Assembly (NCBI GenBank): GCA_015143295.1 | Contig: CM026565.1 | Location: forward strand, 13,700,041-13,764,040 | DNA: 64,000 nt | From: Tetracentron sinense | Lineage: Eukaryota > Streptophyta > Magnoliopsida > Trochodendrales > Trochodendraceae | Direction: 5' to 3' | Shown: piece after piece, positions 9,827 through 22,140 of the stretch | Position numbering within the stretch: the first letter of the stretch is position 1 | Layout of the letters: each line of letters starts with the position of its first letter | Notes under the pieces: generated by a model | Told to the model about the DNA's origin: nothing | The model's database searches: none | The model's input: only the letters and a program-made list of their open reading frames with translations | Program-made: the position numbers and the translations under genes

Positions 9827-12107
9827 TGTAACACCTCGGACTTTTCTATACTTAATGAATAACATTTTCATAGCTAATTGGCCTTTCTCGTAGTCTAATT
9901 AATAAATAAGAGAGAAATTGGAAATTCTGAAATATAAAAAATGTTCCCTTTTGAAAGACGAACCCAACGCAAGTTGAATCGTCGAAATCCGACAAGCGAG
10001 TCAAAAGATATGGTCAAAACAGTTCTAACCTGCAGAGCACCGATCACTCAGTCCATTCAGCGATCGATCGGTAGCTATCGACTGGTCAAAAATTTTGTAT
10101 GAGGAAATTTTCCAGAGAGCAAGTTTTTGACCGATCACACGGTTAGGAAACCAATCGATTGGTAGGTGACCGATCGCTCTGTATTAAACACCGATCGATC
10201 GGTGTATCGTATTTTTCAGAATTTGAGTAAGGGCATTTTCGTCTTTTGGGTGTTAAACCCTTACCCATAAGGGCTTGCCTGAGCTTTTAGGGATTCATTC
10301 ACATACTTAGAGGATTTTGGGAGTTAGAGAGAGGGGAGGAGGAGACTCCAACCTAGGGTTTGCTTTTGAGAAGAAATCAAAGGGGTTTAAGAACCCTAGC
10401 TCACCCCAACTTGTTTTGCTTCACGTTCAAGGCTCAAGCTCGTGCGGGGTTCCCTTCTCAAGCTAGGGCAGCACTCTCTAAGGTATTTTCAAGAGGGTTT
10501 CCTACCCAATCAAGTATAGTTCGAGTAAGGGCTTTCTTCTTTCATGTTGGAGCTTCCATCAAGGTTTACACCAAGGAGCAAGCCTTGATTCAAGGTTAGT
10601 ACACCCTACTAACTTGCCCTAGCAATAATCTAGGTTTTCTATGTGATATATGATTCTTGCTACTATGTATTCTCCCTTATGAAATGTATCATATTCATCA
10701 AATATAAACAAGATAAGGAAAATGGTATGGATGCATGGATGGGATGTTGATTGAGGCGAAGGGATGCCGATGTGTATGAATGTGTGTTGTGTGTGAAATG
10801 GAAAAATGGAGGATGGGCATTGTATAAATAATGAACTCACTTTGGATGGAAAATATGCACTAAAAAGAAGAAGATTAACTATGAACTTTGCATGTTATGT
10901 GTTCGACAAATAGCCTAAACCATGAATAAAAAATGACTTAAATTTTGAAATGGAAGTAGGTTTTATGCATGTATTCTTCTGAATGGTGAATTGATTTAAA
11001 TACCATGTTAATTACTCAATTGGCCATATGCATGTACTATGAATTGAATGAATTGTGATGTCATATCTCTCTTGTTATCCTCATTTTCATGATTGTACTA
11101 TTGACACGTACACGAGCACGCAGGTTGCATGAACCGAGATTTCAAGAGCATATGCATATAATAACCAACAAGAAAATATTGCATGTTAAGGAGCTTGGTA
11201 GCCCAGGAACATTCGGGTACTAGCCTCTGGCTCACAAGAAAACTAAACAAGTAATAAAAATCACATATTGTCAAGGAGGTTGGTAGCCCAGGGACATTCG
11301 GGTAGTAGCCTCTGGCTCACAAGAAAAACATATATCAAGGAGGTTGGCAGCCTAGGGAGATTCGGGTGCTAGCCTCTGGCTCACAAGTTACAAGATGCAA
11401 GCTTACAAGATGATGACAAGGTATTCATGCATGCATGCATACATGATTTTTACAAGGCATACCGAGATATGAAACAGGTTTGCAAGCAAGAGTTTTATCG
11501 GAGTTTTTGCATTTATGCACGCACGTCAAGATGATTTCATTGTACCGTGTCTTATGCTATTTCTTTTGTGATGCTCCTATTTCTGCTTTGCATTGTACTA
11601 TTATTGTTGTGTGTTCTTATTGTTATGGTTAGCTGGTAGCTTTTACTCGCTGAGTATTCCATGCTCAGCCATACTTTCATGTCGGCAGGTGCTGAGGAAG
11701 CCCTCGACCCGGAGCCTTGGGTCGAGGAACAGTATATAGAGGAGAGAGAGCCGTCTATCCCACTGCAGTCTCAGGCAAACCGAGACCTCGACGTGTGGCC
11801 GTATCTCGACTACTGTTGAGGGGAGAGTACGAGAGGGTTTTATGTAGTTTGACATTTTGATAGGTGGGCCTGTCCACATTAGTCTTAGGCATGTTTGTAT
11901 ATTTATGATCACTTGGAATACCATTTTGTGAACTATAGAAGAAATGAAAAGTTAGTTTACACTTCCGCATTTATGTTTAGCTTCCGCGCTCTGATTATCA
12001 TTGTTTTAGTACTGTAATTATCATGTTCATGACAGGATGGTTTGGCAGGTACGTATAGTCACGCCTATAGTATCCCTAAACTCCTAGGGGTATTTTGGGG
12101 CGCGACA
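9827..12107 (+). repeat. 3' LTR of the Tekay-like element
   Basis: About 2.28 kb, begins tgtaacacct and ends gggcgcgaca. It matches the 5' LTR along its length with scattered substitutions and small indels, has three instead of four units in the internal tandem block, and carries fewer CGATCG palindromes (about 10036-10205). It keeps the first 70 bp that are missing from two other LTRs in the window. Confidence 0.93.
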
Positions 12108-13317
12108 AAAAAGGCCATCGAAATCCAACCCCCGGTCTTGACTTAGTTCTCGTTTGTAGGGTTAGGCCGAAATATACTTTCTAAGTATGGATTTCGAGCC
12201 TCTCGGTGCCCAAATCCGGAAAACGACCACGGATTCCATCGAAACGAATTCCCACACTCAGGTTTGGTCGAAATACAGGCGTTAGAAGAAAAAACATTAA
12301 AATCTGAACCTCGATTTCGAATTCATGCGCTTTTTTATCTGTAGGACGAATTATACTTTCTAAGTATGGATTTCGGGCTCTCGGTGCTTAAATTGGGCAA
12401 ACGACATCGGATTACATCGAAACGAATTCCCACACTTAGGTTGGATCGAAATACATGCATTAAATAAAATGACATTGAAATCCGATCACAGGTTTGGATT
12501 TGGTACACGTTCATTGGTTTAAGCCGAAGTATACTTTCTAAGTATGAATTCTGGGCCTCTCGGTGCCTAAATCGGGCAAACGACCTCCGATTCCATCAAA
12601 ATGATTTCCCACACTTATGTTGGGTCGAAATACACAAGTGTTAGAAGAAATGACATCAAAATTCGACCCCTAGTTTGGATTTTTTGTGTCTTTCTAGGTT
12701 TAGGCCGAAGCATATGTTCTAAGTATGGATTTCGAGGCTCTCGGTGCCAAAATCAGGGAAACGAACTCAAATTCCATCGAAACAAATTCCCACGCTGTGG
12801 TTTGGTCCAAATAAAGGTGTTTGAAAAAAGGACATCGAAATCCCACCCCCGATTTGGAATTGGTGTGCTATTTTACGTTTAGGCCAAAGTATACTTTCTA
12901 AGTATGTGTTTCGGTCTCTTGGAGCCCAAATCGGGCAAAGGAACAAGGATTCCATCGAAACGAATTCTCACACTTAGATTGGGTCGAAATACCCTTGCTA
13001 GAAGAAACAACATCGAAATTCAACCCCCCGGTTTGGCTGTGGTGCACTTTTTTAGGTTTAGGACAATGTACACTTTCTAATTATGGATTTCGGCCTCTTG
13101 GTTCGCAAGTCGGGCAAGCTACCTCGGATTCTATCGAAATGAATTCCCACATATAAGCTGGATCAAAATACATGTGTTAGAAGAAATGACATCGAAATGC
13201 GATCACAGGTTTGGATTTTTTGGGGGTTTGTAAGTTTAGGCCGAGGTATACTTTCAAAGTACGGATTTCGAGCCTCTCGGTGCCAAAATAGGGGAAATGA
13301 CCTCGGATTCAGTCGAA
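12108..13317 (+). repeat. 180-bp satellite array, + orientation, right block
   Basis: Continuation of the array split by the Tekay-like element, same strand and phase, about 6.7 monomers. It ends inside a monomer at ...ggattcagtcgaaa; the next bases belong to the RPS3-derived fragment. No coding sequence. Confidence 0.93.
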
Positions 13318-13879
<562 letters not shown>

Positions 13880-14503
13880 GGCCTCAAGTCTAGACCGTAA
13901 ATACTAATAGATGAAGACTCCTCTTCAGGAGAAGAAATGATCATGAAAGAACCACCGAAAGAAATAGAAGTCCATCCGGCTCCTCTAGAATTTGAAGCAG
14001 GAGGTCAAGCAACAGTTGATGATCTTCTCGAAGTTAACCTTAGCCCAGAACAAAACCCAATGCCAACATTCATCAATGCTTCCCTCTCTCAAAAAGGAAA
14101 AGAAGAATATCTTTGTCTCCTGAAGGAGTACAAAGATGTCTTTGCCTGGAATTATACAAAAATGCCTGGCCAAGATCCTAAAACTACAATCCACCATCTC
14201 ACAACTCAAGCGGATGTCAGACCCATTAAGCAGGCACAAAGAAGAGCTCGCCCCGAACTGGTCGCTCAAATTGAAGCCCAGGTAGATAAACTCCTCAAAG
14301 CAAGGTTCATAAGAGAGGTTTCACACCCTACTTGGCTTGCCAACGTCATTCCTGTAAAGAAGAAGAACGGATAGATCCAGGTTTGCATCAACTTTCGGGA
14401 TTTAAATGAAGCATATCCCAAGGACGACTTCCCTTTTTCCATCACAGAAATGATGGTTGATGCCACAATAGCCTTTGAAGCCTTATCCTTCATGGATGGA
14501 TAT
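13880..14503 (+). pseudogene. Tat-lineage pol fragment (protease-RT linker and RT start)
   Basis: Closely parallels 59975-60597 of the Tat element at the right end: EAGGQATVDDLLEVNL, then EEYLCLLKEYKDVFAWNY, RPIKQAQRRARPELVAQ and FRDLNEAYPKDDFP. The frame is open from 13937 except TAG at 14372-14374, where the sister copy has Gln (KKKNGQI; CAG to TAG). The fragment stops after SFMDGY at 14503, where a reverse LTR begins; the rest of RT is not seen after that LTR. It is a remnant of a second member of the same Tat family. Confidence 0.9.
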
Positions 14504-16808
14504 TGTCGCGCCCCAAAATACCCCTAGGAGTTTAGGGATACTTTAGACGTGACTATACGTACCTGCCAAACCATCCTGTCATGAACAAGATAATTACAGT
14601 ACTAAAACAATGATAATCAGAGCGCGGAAGCTAAACATAAATGCGTAAGCATAAACTAACTTTTCATTTCTTCTATAGTTCTCAAAATGGTATTCCAAGT
14701 GATCATAAATATACAAACATCCCTAAGACTAAGGTGGACAGGCCCACCCATCAAAATGTCAAACTTCATAAAACCCTCTCGTACTCTCCCCTCAACAGTA
14801 GTCGAGGTACGGCTACACGTCGAGGTCTCAGTCTGCCTGAGACTGCAATGGCATAAACGGCTCTCTATCCTCTATATACGCTTCCTCGACCCAAGGCTCC
14901 GGGTCGAGGGATTCCTCAGTACCTGCCGACATGAAATTATGGCTAAGCATGGAATACCCAGCGAGTACAAGCTACTAGCTAACCATAACAATAAGAACAC
15001 ACAACAACAATAGTACAATGCAAAGCAGAAATAGGAGCATCACAAAAGAAATAGCATAAGACACGGTACAATGCAATCATCTTGACGTGCGTACATGAAT
15101 GCAAAAACTCCGATAAAACTCGTGCTTGAAAACCTGTTTTATATCTCGGTATGCCTCGTAGAAATCATCTATGCGTGTATGCATGAATGCCTTGTCATCA
15201 TCTTGTAAACTTGCATCTTGTAACCTGTGAGCCAAAGGCTAGCACCCGAATCTCCCTAGGCTGCCAACCTCCTTGATAAATGGTTTTCTTGTGAGCCAGA
15301 GGCTAGTACCCGAATGTCCCTAGGCTACCAACCTCCTTGATGTATGCTTGATTTTAGTTACTTGTTTAGTTTACTTGTAGCCAGAGGCTAGTACCCGAAT
15401 GTCCCTGGGCTACCAATCTCCTTGACATGTAGTAATTTCAGTTTTCTTGTGAGCCAGAGGCTAGTACCCGAATGTCCCTGGGCTACCAACCTCCTTGACA
15501 TGCAATGTTTTCTTGTTGATTATTACATGCATATGCTCTTGAAATCTCGGTTCATGCATACATGCGTGCTTGTGTTCATGGCAATGGTGACAATCATGGG
15601 AATGCGGATAGCAAGAGAGATATGGCATCACAATTCAATTCATAGTTTATGCTTATGAGAATTTGAGTAATCTACTTGGCATTGGATCCATTCATCATTC
15701 ATGAGAACACATGCATAAGGCCTACTTCCATTTCTCTTTATTTAAGTCATTTACTCATAGTTTAGGCATTTCCTCAAACACGTAACATGCAACGTTCATT
15801 AGTAGTTCATCTTATTCTTTTTAGTGCATGTTTTTCATTCAATCATAAAGGTAAGTTTGTTATTTATGAAATGCCCATCCTCCATTTTCCCTTTCACACA
15901 CCGCACACATCCATACATCTCGGCATCCGATCACCTCAATCAACACCCTATACACAACCATACCCTTTTCTTATCTTGTTTAGATTTATTGGAGATGATA
16001 CATTTCATAAGGAAGAACCATTATATAAAAAATCACATTTCACAATAGAAAAACCTAGATTATTTCCAAGGGAAGTTAGTAGGGTGTACTAACCTTGAAT
16101 CAAGGCTTGCTCCTTGGTGTAAACCTTGATGGAAGCTCCAACTTGAAAGAAGAAAGCCCTTACTCGAACTATACTTGATTGGGTAGGAAACTCTCTTGAA
16201 AATACCATAGAGAGTGCTGCCCTAGCTTAAGAAGGGAACCCCACACGAGCTTGAGCCTTGAACGTGAAGCAAAACAAGTTGGAGTGAGCTAGGGTTCTTA
16301 AACCCCTTTGATTTCTTCTCAAAAGCAAACCCTAGGTTGGGGTCTCCTCCTCCCCTCTCTCTAACTCCCAAAATCCTCTAAGTATGTGAATGAAACCCTA
16401 AAGGCTCGGGCAAGCCCTTATGGGTAAGGGTTTAACACCCAAAAGATGAAAACGCCCTTATTGAAATTTCTGCAAAAACGTGAAGACCGAGCGATCAGTG
16501 GTTATGACCGATCGATCGGTTGCCTATCGAGCGATCGGTGCTATTGACCGAGCGACCAATCAAAAACATGCTCTCTGGAAAATTTTCTCATACAAAAAAG
16601 TTAACCAGTCGATAGCCCTTGATCGATCGGTTTTGTACCGATCGATCGCTACTAATGACCGAGCGATCGGTGCTCTGCAGGTCCCGACTGTTTTGACCAT
16701 ATCTTTTGACTCACTCGTCGGATTTCGATGATTCAACTTGCGTTAGGTTCATCTTTCGAAAAGAAACATTTCTAACATTTTAGAATTTCCACTTTCTCCC
16801 TTATTTAA
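14504..16808 (-). repeat. Reverse-oriented LTR of the Tekay-like family, 5'-truncated
   Basis: It reads tgtcgcgccccaaaatacccc, the complement of the LTR end, and runs backwards through the whole LTR: four tandem units at about 15220-15500 and the CGATCG cluster at about 16480-16675. It stops at ctcccttatttaa, so about the first 72 bp of the LTR are absent and no target duplication can be tested. No internal element sequence is attached. It interrupts the Tat RT fragment after SFMDGY. Confidence 0.9.
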
Positions 16809-17424
16809 ATTTGTTAGATGTATCTTTCAACCATCTAACAAACTAACTAATTAGTTATAAAGGAATCTCAACAATACAATATTCCCACACTCAAATAATA
16901 TATACATTTAATTAAAATATCTTAGGAAAATTAATGTGAAAAATATCACTTTTTCCCGTTTTTGATTTTTAACTAAGATTTTGACCCACAAAAACACTGA
17001 TTTTGGGAAAACTTTCTTCACAAAAGTTGTAGATCTTTTCGAGCTCTTTGAAACGATGTACTATCGGACCAAAATCGGATTTAATGTCATAAAGTTATGA
17101 CCCAAATACCGAAACTGGATAAATCTCATTTAAATGAACTCAATTCCGAAAATCACTAATTTTAATCTCCTAGATCTCTTATATTTTCTTCCCTAAAATA
17201 TAATATATTATTGTATCATTTATTAAAATCACCCATAACATATTTAATAAATCAGAATAATACCTGTATAAAATATTTATCCGATCTAGCATATTTTCAT
17301 GCACACAATTATTAACACAAGAAGAAAAACACATTAAAATTATTGTGTGATCACAACACACCCTACATCTAAATTATAGAAATATTCACTTGCCTTAACT
17401 TGACTTATATTTTTTTTAGTTAAT
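16809..17424. repeat. AT-rich segment bounded by 31-bp inverted repeats
   Basis: Core 16811-16841 and the complement of 17425-17455 match at all but about four of 31 positions, with partial similarity extending to about 40 bp. In between is AT-rich DNA with no coding signal; a stretch near 17020-17110 (agttgtagatcttttcgagctc) resembles phrases common in plant LTRs. It could be a small inverted-repeat element, or the facing ends of two related LTRs. Class unresolved. Confidence 0.4.
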
Positions 17425-17425
17425 T

Positions 17426-18542
17426 TGTTGGGTGGTTGAAAGATACCCCTAACAAACTTAACTAATTAGTTACTAACCAATTGGTTAGTAACTGAGCTCT
17501 TTTATGCTAGTATAAGGGTTTTACTAAACTCAGTAGCATAAAAAAGAGTTTTTCCAAGCCCTTGGGGGTTTGTGAAACCCTGAACCCCATTATCATGGAA
17601 AATTAAGAATTTCTAGGGTTATAAATATGTGATATCTATAACTAAATTTTTAGTTGCAGAAACACAAATGAAACCCCTTTTGAAATAAGGTATGTTATGT
17701 CTGCCTAGATATTAATTGTAAATTTTAATTATGAATTATGATGTTGACTATTATAACTGTCATTTAATGTGTTGCTATATTTTCATAATAATTGGTATTC
17801 ATTTTCTAAAATAATGGTGATTCAATAAACATTGTTTTAACCTTGGTTAAGGGTTATTCAAGAAGTAAATTGTGTAAAACCTCCTTAAATTGATCATAGG
17901 GTGATGTTGTGTACCACCTAATGATTGTTTCAGGGTAGTGTAGGCTACCCAGAAACAGAGAATTGAGTTGAGTTGTGTAAGACACTCAATTCTCAGATGG
18001 GTGAACTGTGTGAGACCCAAGGGATAGAGTAAGCTATGTGAGACCCCAAAGATTCCCTTGATCAATAGAATAAGTTGTGTAAGACCCCTATTGACCAGAC
18101 TGAACCATAAGTAAAGACTTAATTGAATAATATGCATAATTTGTTAGTCATCTTATCATATGAATTGTTAATACATTTAAATTATAGAGTATTCTCTTGT
18201 TGAGCTGTGGGCATACCCTTGTTGATTCTTCTGTTTTCAGGTGGTGATTAAAAAGAATAGGAATTGCTCTCGTTTGAGCAAGTGAGACCAACCTTAAAGT
18301 TTTCTTCTCTGTTAGAGTGTGAGAGAACTGTAGTGAGGTAAACTATATGAAATCTTTGGATGATTTAGTTTTTTTGGGAGAACTCATGTTATTGAGTCTT
18401 TTAGTGATGCTGATTATTTAAATCTGTTTAATGGAGTATTAAATTATTTTAATTTCCATTAATATTGAAATTTTTTTTCCGGTTCACGCCTTGATATTTA
18501 TAAAAATATTAGTATTATTGTGTATAGATTTCGGGATGTGAC
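17426..18542 (+). repeat. LTR-like block of an unidentified gypsy family
   Basis: Starts tgttgggtgg and ends tttcgggatgtgaca, an ending common for plant gypsy LTRs. It has a TATA-like ttataaatatg near 17620, a degenerate tandem block around gtgtaagacc (about 17870-18100), and a 3' part with ttttcaggtggtg like the Tekay LTRs. No primer site follows and no target duplication is visible, so it is a solo or broken LTR. The left edge is uncertain. Confidence 0.45.
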
Positions 18543-19557
18543 ACCCTTCCTGCTCGAGTGTTGTGTGCTCTCAGGTTTTCTTGTTGCTCAAGTTTTCTCT
18601 TTTGCTCTGTTTGGATCAAACTCCATTTTTCTTGGGTTCTCTCCTGGTTCAGTGCTAGTGTTTCCTTTTTCTTCTTGGATTAAATCTCTCTTCGTGTTAT
18701 TATTTATCCTTTTTGCTCACTTCCAGCTTTTCATTGTTCTTATGGGTTAGCTGGGTGTTTCCTCTTGGTTGTTTTCCGGCTTTTTGCCGGAGAATCGACT
18801 CTATTTCTTTAGTGTTCTTGCTGCGGTTTAGTTTCTTTATAAATTTTTTTTTCTTGGGTTAATTGCCAAGCGTTAGTTCTAGCTAAAGCCAGTAAGCTAG
18901 TGGCGCTTAGTGATTAGTTCTTTCCTTTTTTTCTATTTTTGTTGGGTGTTTTGCCAACGGTTGCTTTCGGACAATATCATCTTTTCTTGTTGGAGTGCGT
19001 GGTGTGTGGTATTTTCTTGTAGCTCGTGGTTCTCTCCGGCCAGCCCTAAATTTGGATCTTGGTTTTTTTTTCTCCAACACATCTACGGTGTTTGTTTCTT
19101 CATTTGGCTGTTCTCTGGTCTTCTTCTCCGGTGGTGTCATGAATTCTAGAGGTCGTGGTCTTTCCCTCGGGTCTCGAGGTGGTTTTCCAGGCCATAACTC
19201 TCTCGGTAGTGGTTTAGCTCTTGGGGATATAGGTCTGTCCAAGTGGAGTTGCATGCGTTGAGGTTGATCCTTTGCGTCCACTTGTGGATCATTCTGGCTT
19301 TACCGCTGGGTTTGCAGAAGAGGTTGGTGGGTCTTTGCAGCCTTTTCAAACTTCTGGATCAACATGTCTTGTAAATAAAATTGTTGCATCTGATCCTACA
19401 CTACAGACAAAAGGTAATAATGAAACCAACTTTATCCCTTATGTTCCTTCCAAGGAAGTTAATGCTTCGGAGGAACGTCTCCTTACTACGTCTGTAGAGC
19501 CACGGACCTTTTCACAGTTAATGCATGACACTATCGTTGTCATTTTGCCTTTTTAAG
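18543..19557 (+). other. Unclassified decayed segment with short coding-like frames
   Basis: T-rich leader-like DNA up to about 19130, then a frame from 19139 beginning MNSRGRGLSLGSRGG and, in another frame, 19272-19556 with VNASEERLLTTSVEPRTFSQLMHDT. The Arg-Gly-rich start and the PRTFSQL phrase are reminiscent of the first ORF of plant LINEs, but the match is too weak to name. It is cut by the LTR that begins near 19562. Confidence 0.3.
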
Positions 19558-19561
19558 AGGT

Positions 19562-21921
19562 ATAATTAATAAATAATGAAGAATTTCGAAATTTCGAAAT
19601 GTCAAAAATGTTCCTTTTCAAAGTACGAACACAACGCAAGTTGAATCGTCAAAATCGGATGAACGAGTCAAGAGATATGGCCAAAACAGTCTGGACCTAC
19701 AGGCAATCGTAGCTCGGAAGGCGCTAAGGACGTAGCTAGGTTATGCGCTAAGGATGTAGCTCGGTTATGCGCCTTGACGTAGCTCGGTTATGCGCTAAGG
19801 ACGTAGCTCGGTTAGGCACTAAGGACGTAGCTCGGGCAACGTGCTCTGATAAGGCACAGACAACGGGTGCGTTGTGCAACAGACAACGGGTACGTCTTGC
19901 AACAGACGACGTGTACGTTGTTCTGCACAACGGGCACGTTGTACATAAGTCAATGGACTACAAGTTCAGCACTATGCACGACACAACTTAACAACGGGCT
20001 CGGCACCCTTCACACAGCACAACGAGTTGGCACTGTTCACAGCACAACGAGTTGGCACTGTTCACAGCACAACGAGTTCGGCACTCGTGTTTTTACAGAA
20101 ATTTAGTAAGGGTATTATGGTCTTTTGTCAGTTCACTCTTACCTTAAGAGTTTAACCCGAACCTTTAGGGCATCATTCGACACTTAGAGAGATTGGGAGA
20201 TAAGAAGAGAGGAGAAGGCGATTCCTAAACCTAGGGTTTCCAGTTTGGAGAGAAATCAAAGGGTTTTGAGACCCTAGATCACTCACAGTCCGGTTTTTCT
20301 TCAAGATCTCGGCCCAAGCTCGTGCGAAGCTCGTGTTCCAAGCTAGGACAGCAACTTACAGTCGTTTGGAAGAGGGATTTCTTCCTCATCTCTTCAAAGT
20401 CGGTACTTCTTGCTACCCTCCTAGTTATAGTTCTTCTTTCCCCTTCATTTCTCTTTATTTTCTTTATTTACACATGTATTATGAGATGGATGGTCGTGAA
20501 TGGTGAATGGAGATGGAATGGGCGACTGGATGCCAATGGTTTTGTGTGATGAATAAATGGGGAAGGGCATTGTTCCAAATAATGAACATACATGTATGAT
20601 TTGAGTAAAACCCACCTAGAAAAGCATGTTGTAGGGTAAATCCATAATGAACACACCATGTTTGATGAAATGCCAAGGTGAATACAGTGAGTTGTAAATT
20701 AGGGAATGCATGCCTAATAAATTCTGAATATTGCTAGGGCCTATGATAGTGTGTTTTCTTGCTTTCCTTAAATGACATGAATGTTATATTGTTCAATCTT
20801 CGATGTTATGTGTGTTGTGAAATTACCCGAATGTCATGTTTAAATTTTAATGCAAGTATGTACACGGTTCCCACGAGCACGGCATGCATGACATGATTTA
20901 TCGAGGTTTTCAAGAACATGGTTAGAGGTGGGACATATCCTATGATATGTTTTACCTCGCTTTTCACAAGAAGACAAGAACCAACATTACACGAGGGGTC
21001 TCCCCTCACTCACAAGTGCATATCATGAAGAAGGGCCTCCCTTCCCTCGCAAGTACATACATATCATGAAGAAGGGTCTCCCTTCCCTCTCAAGTGCATT
21101 GTATAAAGAAGTGTCTCCCTTCCCTCTCAAGGCATCTCTCAAGCGCATCTCACAAGGACATCTCACAAGTGCATCTCACAAGTTACATGATCACAAGCAA
21201 GCACGCATGACATGCATGACATGACACAATATACAAGAATCAAGCAAGACAAACACGACAAGCTTTCAAGTACAAAAAGATATTGCAAGTCAAGTCAAGT
21301 GCACGATGTTTTCAAGAGGTTTCATCGGCTTTCTACGAAATACAAGCATGATTATAAATTGCTTTGCTTCCTTGTATGATATGAATTGTTTCCTTCTAAC
21401 ATATATGAATTGTTCCTGCTTTATGTATGCTATCTGTATGCTATGACTGTTGGTTAGTGCTTAGTACCCGCTGAGTATTCCATGCTCAGCCGTACTTCTT
21501 ATGTCGACAGGTGATGGCGGAGCAGCTGCTCCATTTGATATCTGTGCTCCGAGCCCTTGGGTGGAGGAGGAGTACGCCGAGGAACCTTTGGAGGAACCTC
21601 CAGTAGAGGGTTACCATTAGGTGGTTGTAGATTCTGAGTGAATTAGCTGTGGGTGAGATGAGAGTTAGATTTGTGTATTTTGGCGGGCATGTCCGCACTT
21701 TCTTTTGATTTCTTTTTGTATAACTTGGATTTGCGTATGCATATATACATAGAGGTTTGGTAGACTTCCGCTGTGCTTTATGGTTATGTTTCCGCTATAA
21801 TGTCCCCTATTGTATATGCTCTGTGGGTTTTTGCAGGTTGGTTTGTCAAGCAAGTCATGTAAGCCATGATTAGTCGTCCAAAGTTTACTCTAACTCCTAG
21901 GGTGGGTTTTGGGTCGCGACA
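19562..21921 (+). repeat. Solo LTR of a sister Tekay-like family
   Basis: Shares the scaffold of the other Tekay LTRs (attaataaataa, aacgcaagttgaatcgtc, gatatggccaaaacagt, the gctgagtattccatgctcag region, ending gggtcgcgaca), but both internal repeat modules differ. The first module (19709-20085) has about 24-bp units of gtagctcggttatgcgctaagg, then acaacggg-type units, then three cacaacgagttggcactgtt-like units. The second (about 20990-21190) repeats gaagaagggtctcccttccct. About the first 66 bp of the LTR are missing and no internal element follows. Confidence 0.85.
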
Positions 21922-22140
21922 ACGTCACCTCTCAGTCCTCTAAAGGAGCTCACTCGTGTAGAAGATTCTGTTAGACATGTATGCCCACAAAGTCATTACG
22001 GAATTGTATTTATCTATTTTTAAATCAATAAATGCATATTTTACATTCACACATTGTCTTCTACATTGGGTAATATATCAAAAGTATCTCATTGGATGAG
22101 ATTACTTTGTCCCTTAGGTAACATTGTAGGAAAACCATCC
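21922..22140. other. Unidentified 219-bp spacer
   Basis: Non-satellite DNA between the solo LTR and the reverse satellite array. A short frame reads SPLSPLKELTRVEDSVRHV. It could be the continuation of 18543-19557 split by the LTR, or the start of another repeat (tgttagacatgtatg). Nothing firm can be called. Confidence 0.3.

Larger units (their letters stand above)
2374..12107 (+). mobile_element. Tekay/Del-like Ty3/gypsy chromovirus, complete but decayed
   Basis: About 9.7 kb: two direct LTRs of roughly 2.3 kb, a tRNA-Met primer-binding site, gag with zinc knuckles, protease, reverse transcriptase, RNase H, integrase with a chromodomain-like tail, and a polypurine tract. The domain order PR-RT-RH-INT is that of Ty3/gypsy; the chromodomain-like end and the long LTRs point to the Tekay (Del) clade. 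Flanks are aaaaa on both sides, and removing the element restores the satellite reading ttagaa..ggccatcgaaat, so it inserted into the array. Gag-pol sits in one frame except between about 8047 and 8530, with stops at 6215, 6437, 6764, 7388, 8091, 8612, 8672, 8990 and 9656. It cannot make its own proteins today. Confidence 0.93.

Noticed and set aside
2374-12107. Centromere-specific CRM-type chromovirus
   Set aside because: The location in satellite DNA suggests it, but the chromodomain-like tail, the long LTRs with a pre-PPT aatttcg palindrome and the gag form fit Tekay/Del better.
18907-19281. 124-codon minus-strand open frame, basic and proline-rich
   Set aside because: No recognisable domain. 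It overlaps the plus-strand coding-like frame with the RGRG start and has no supporting context.
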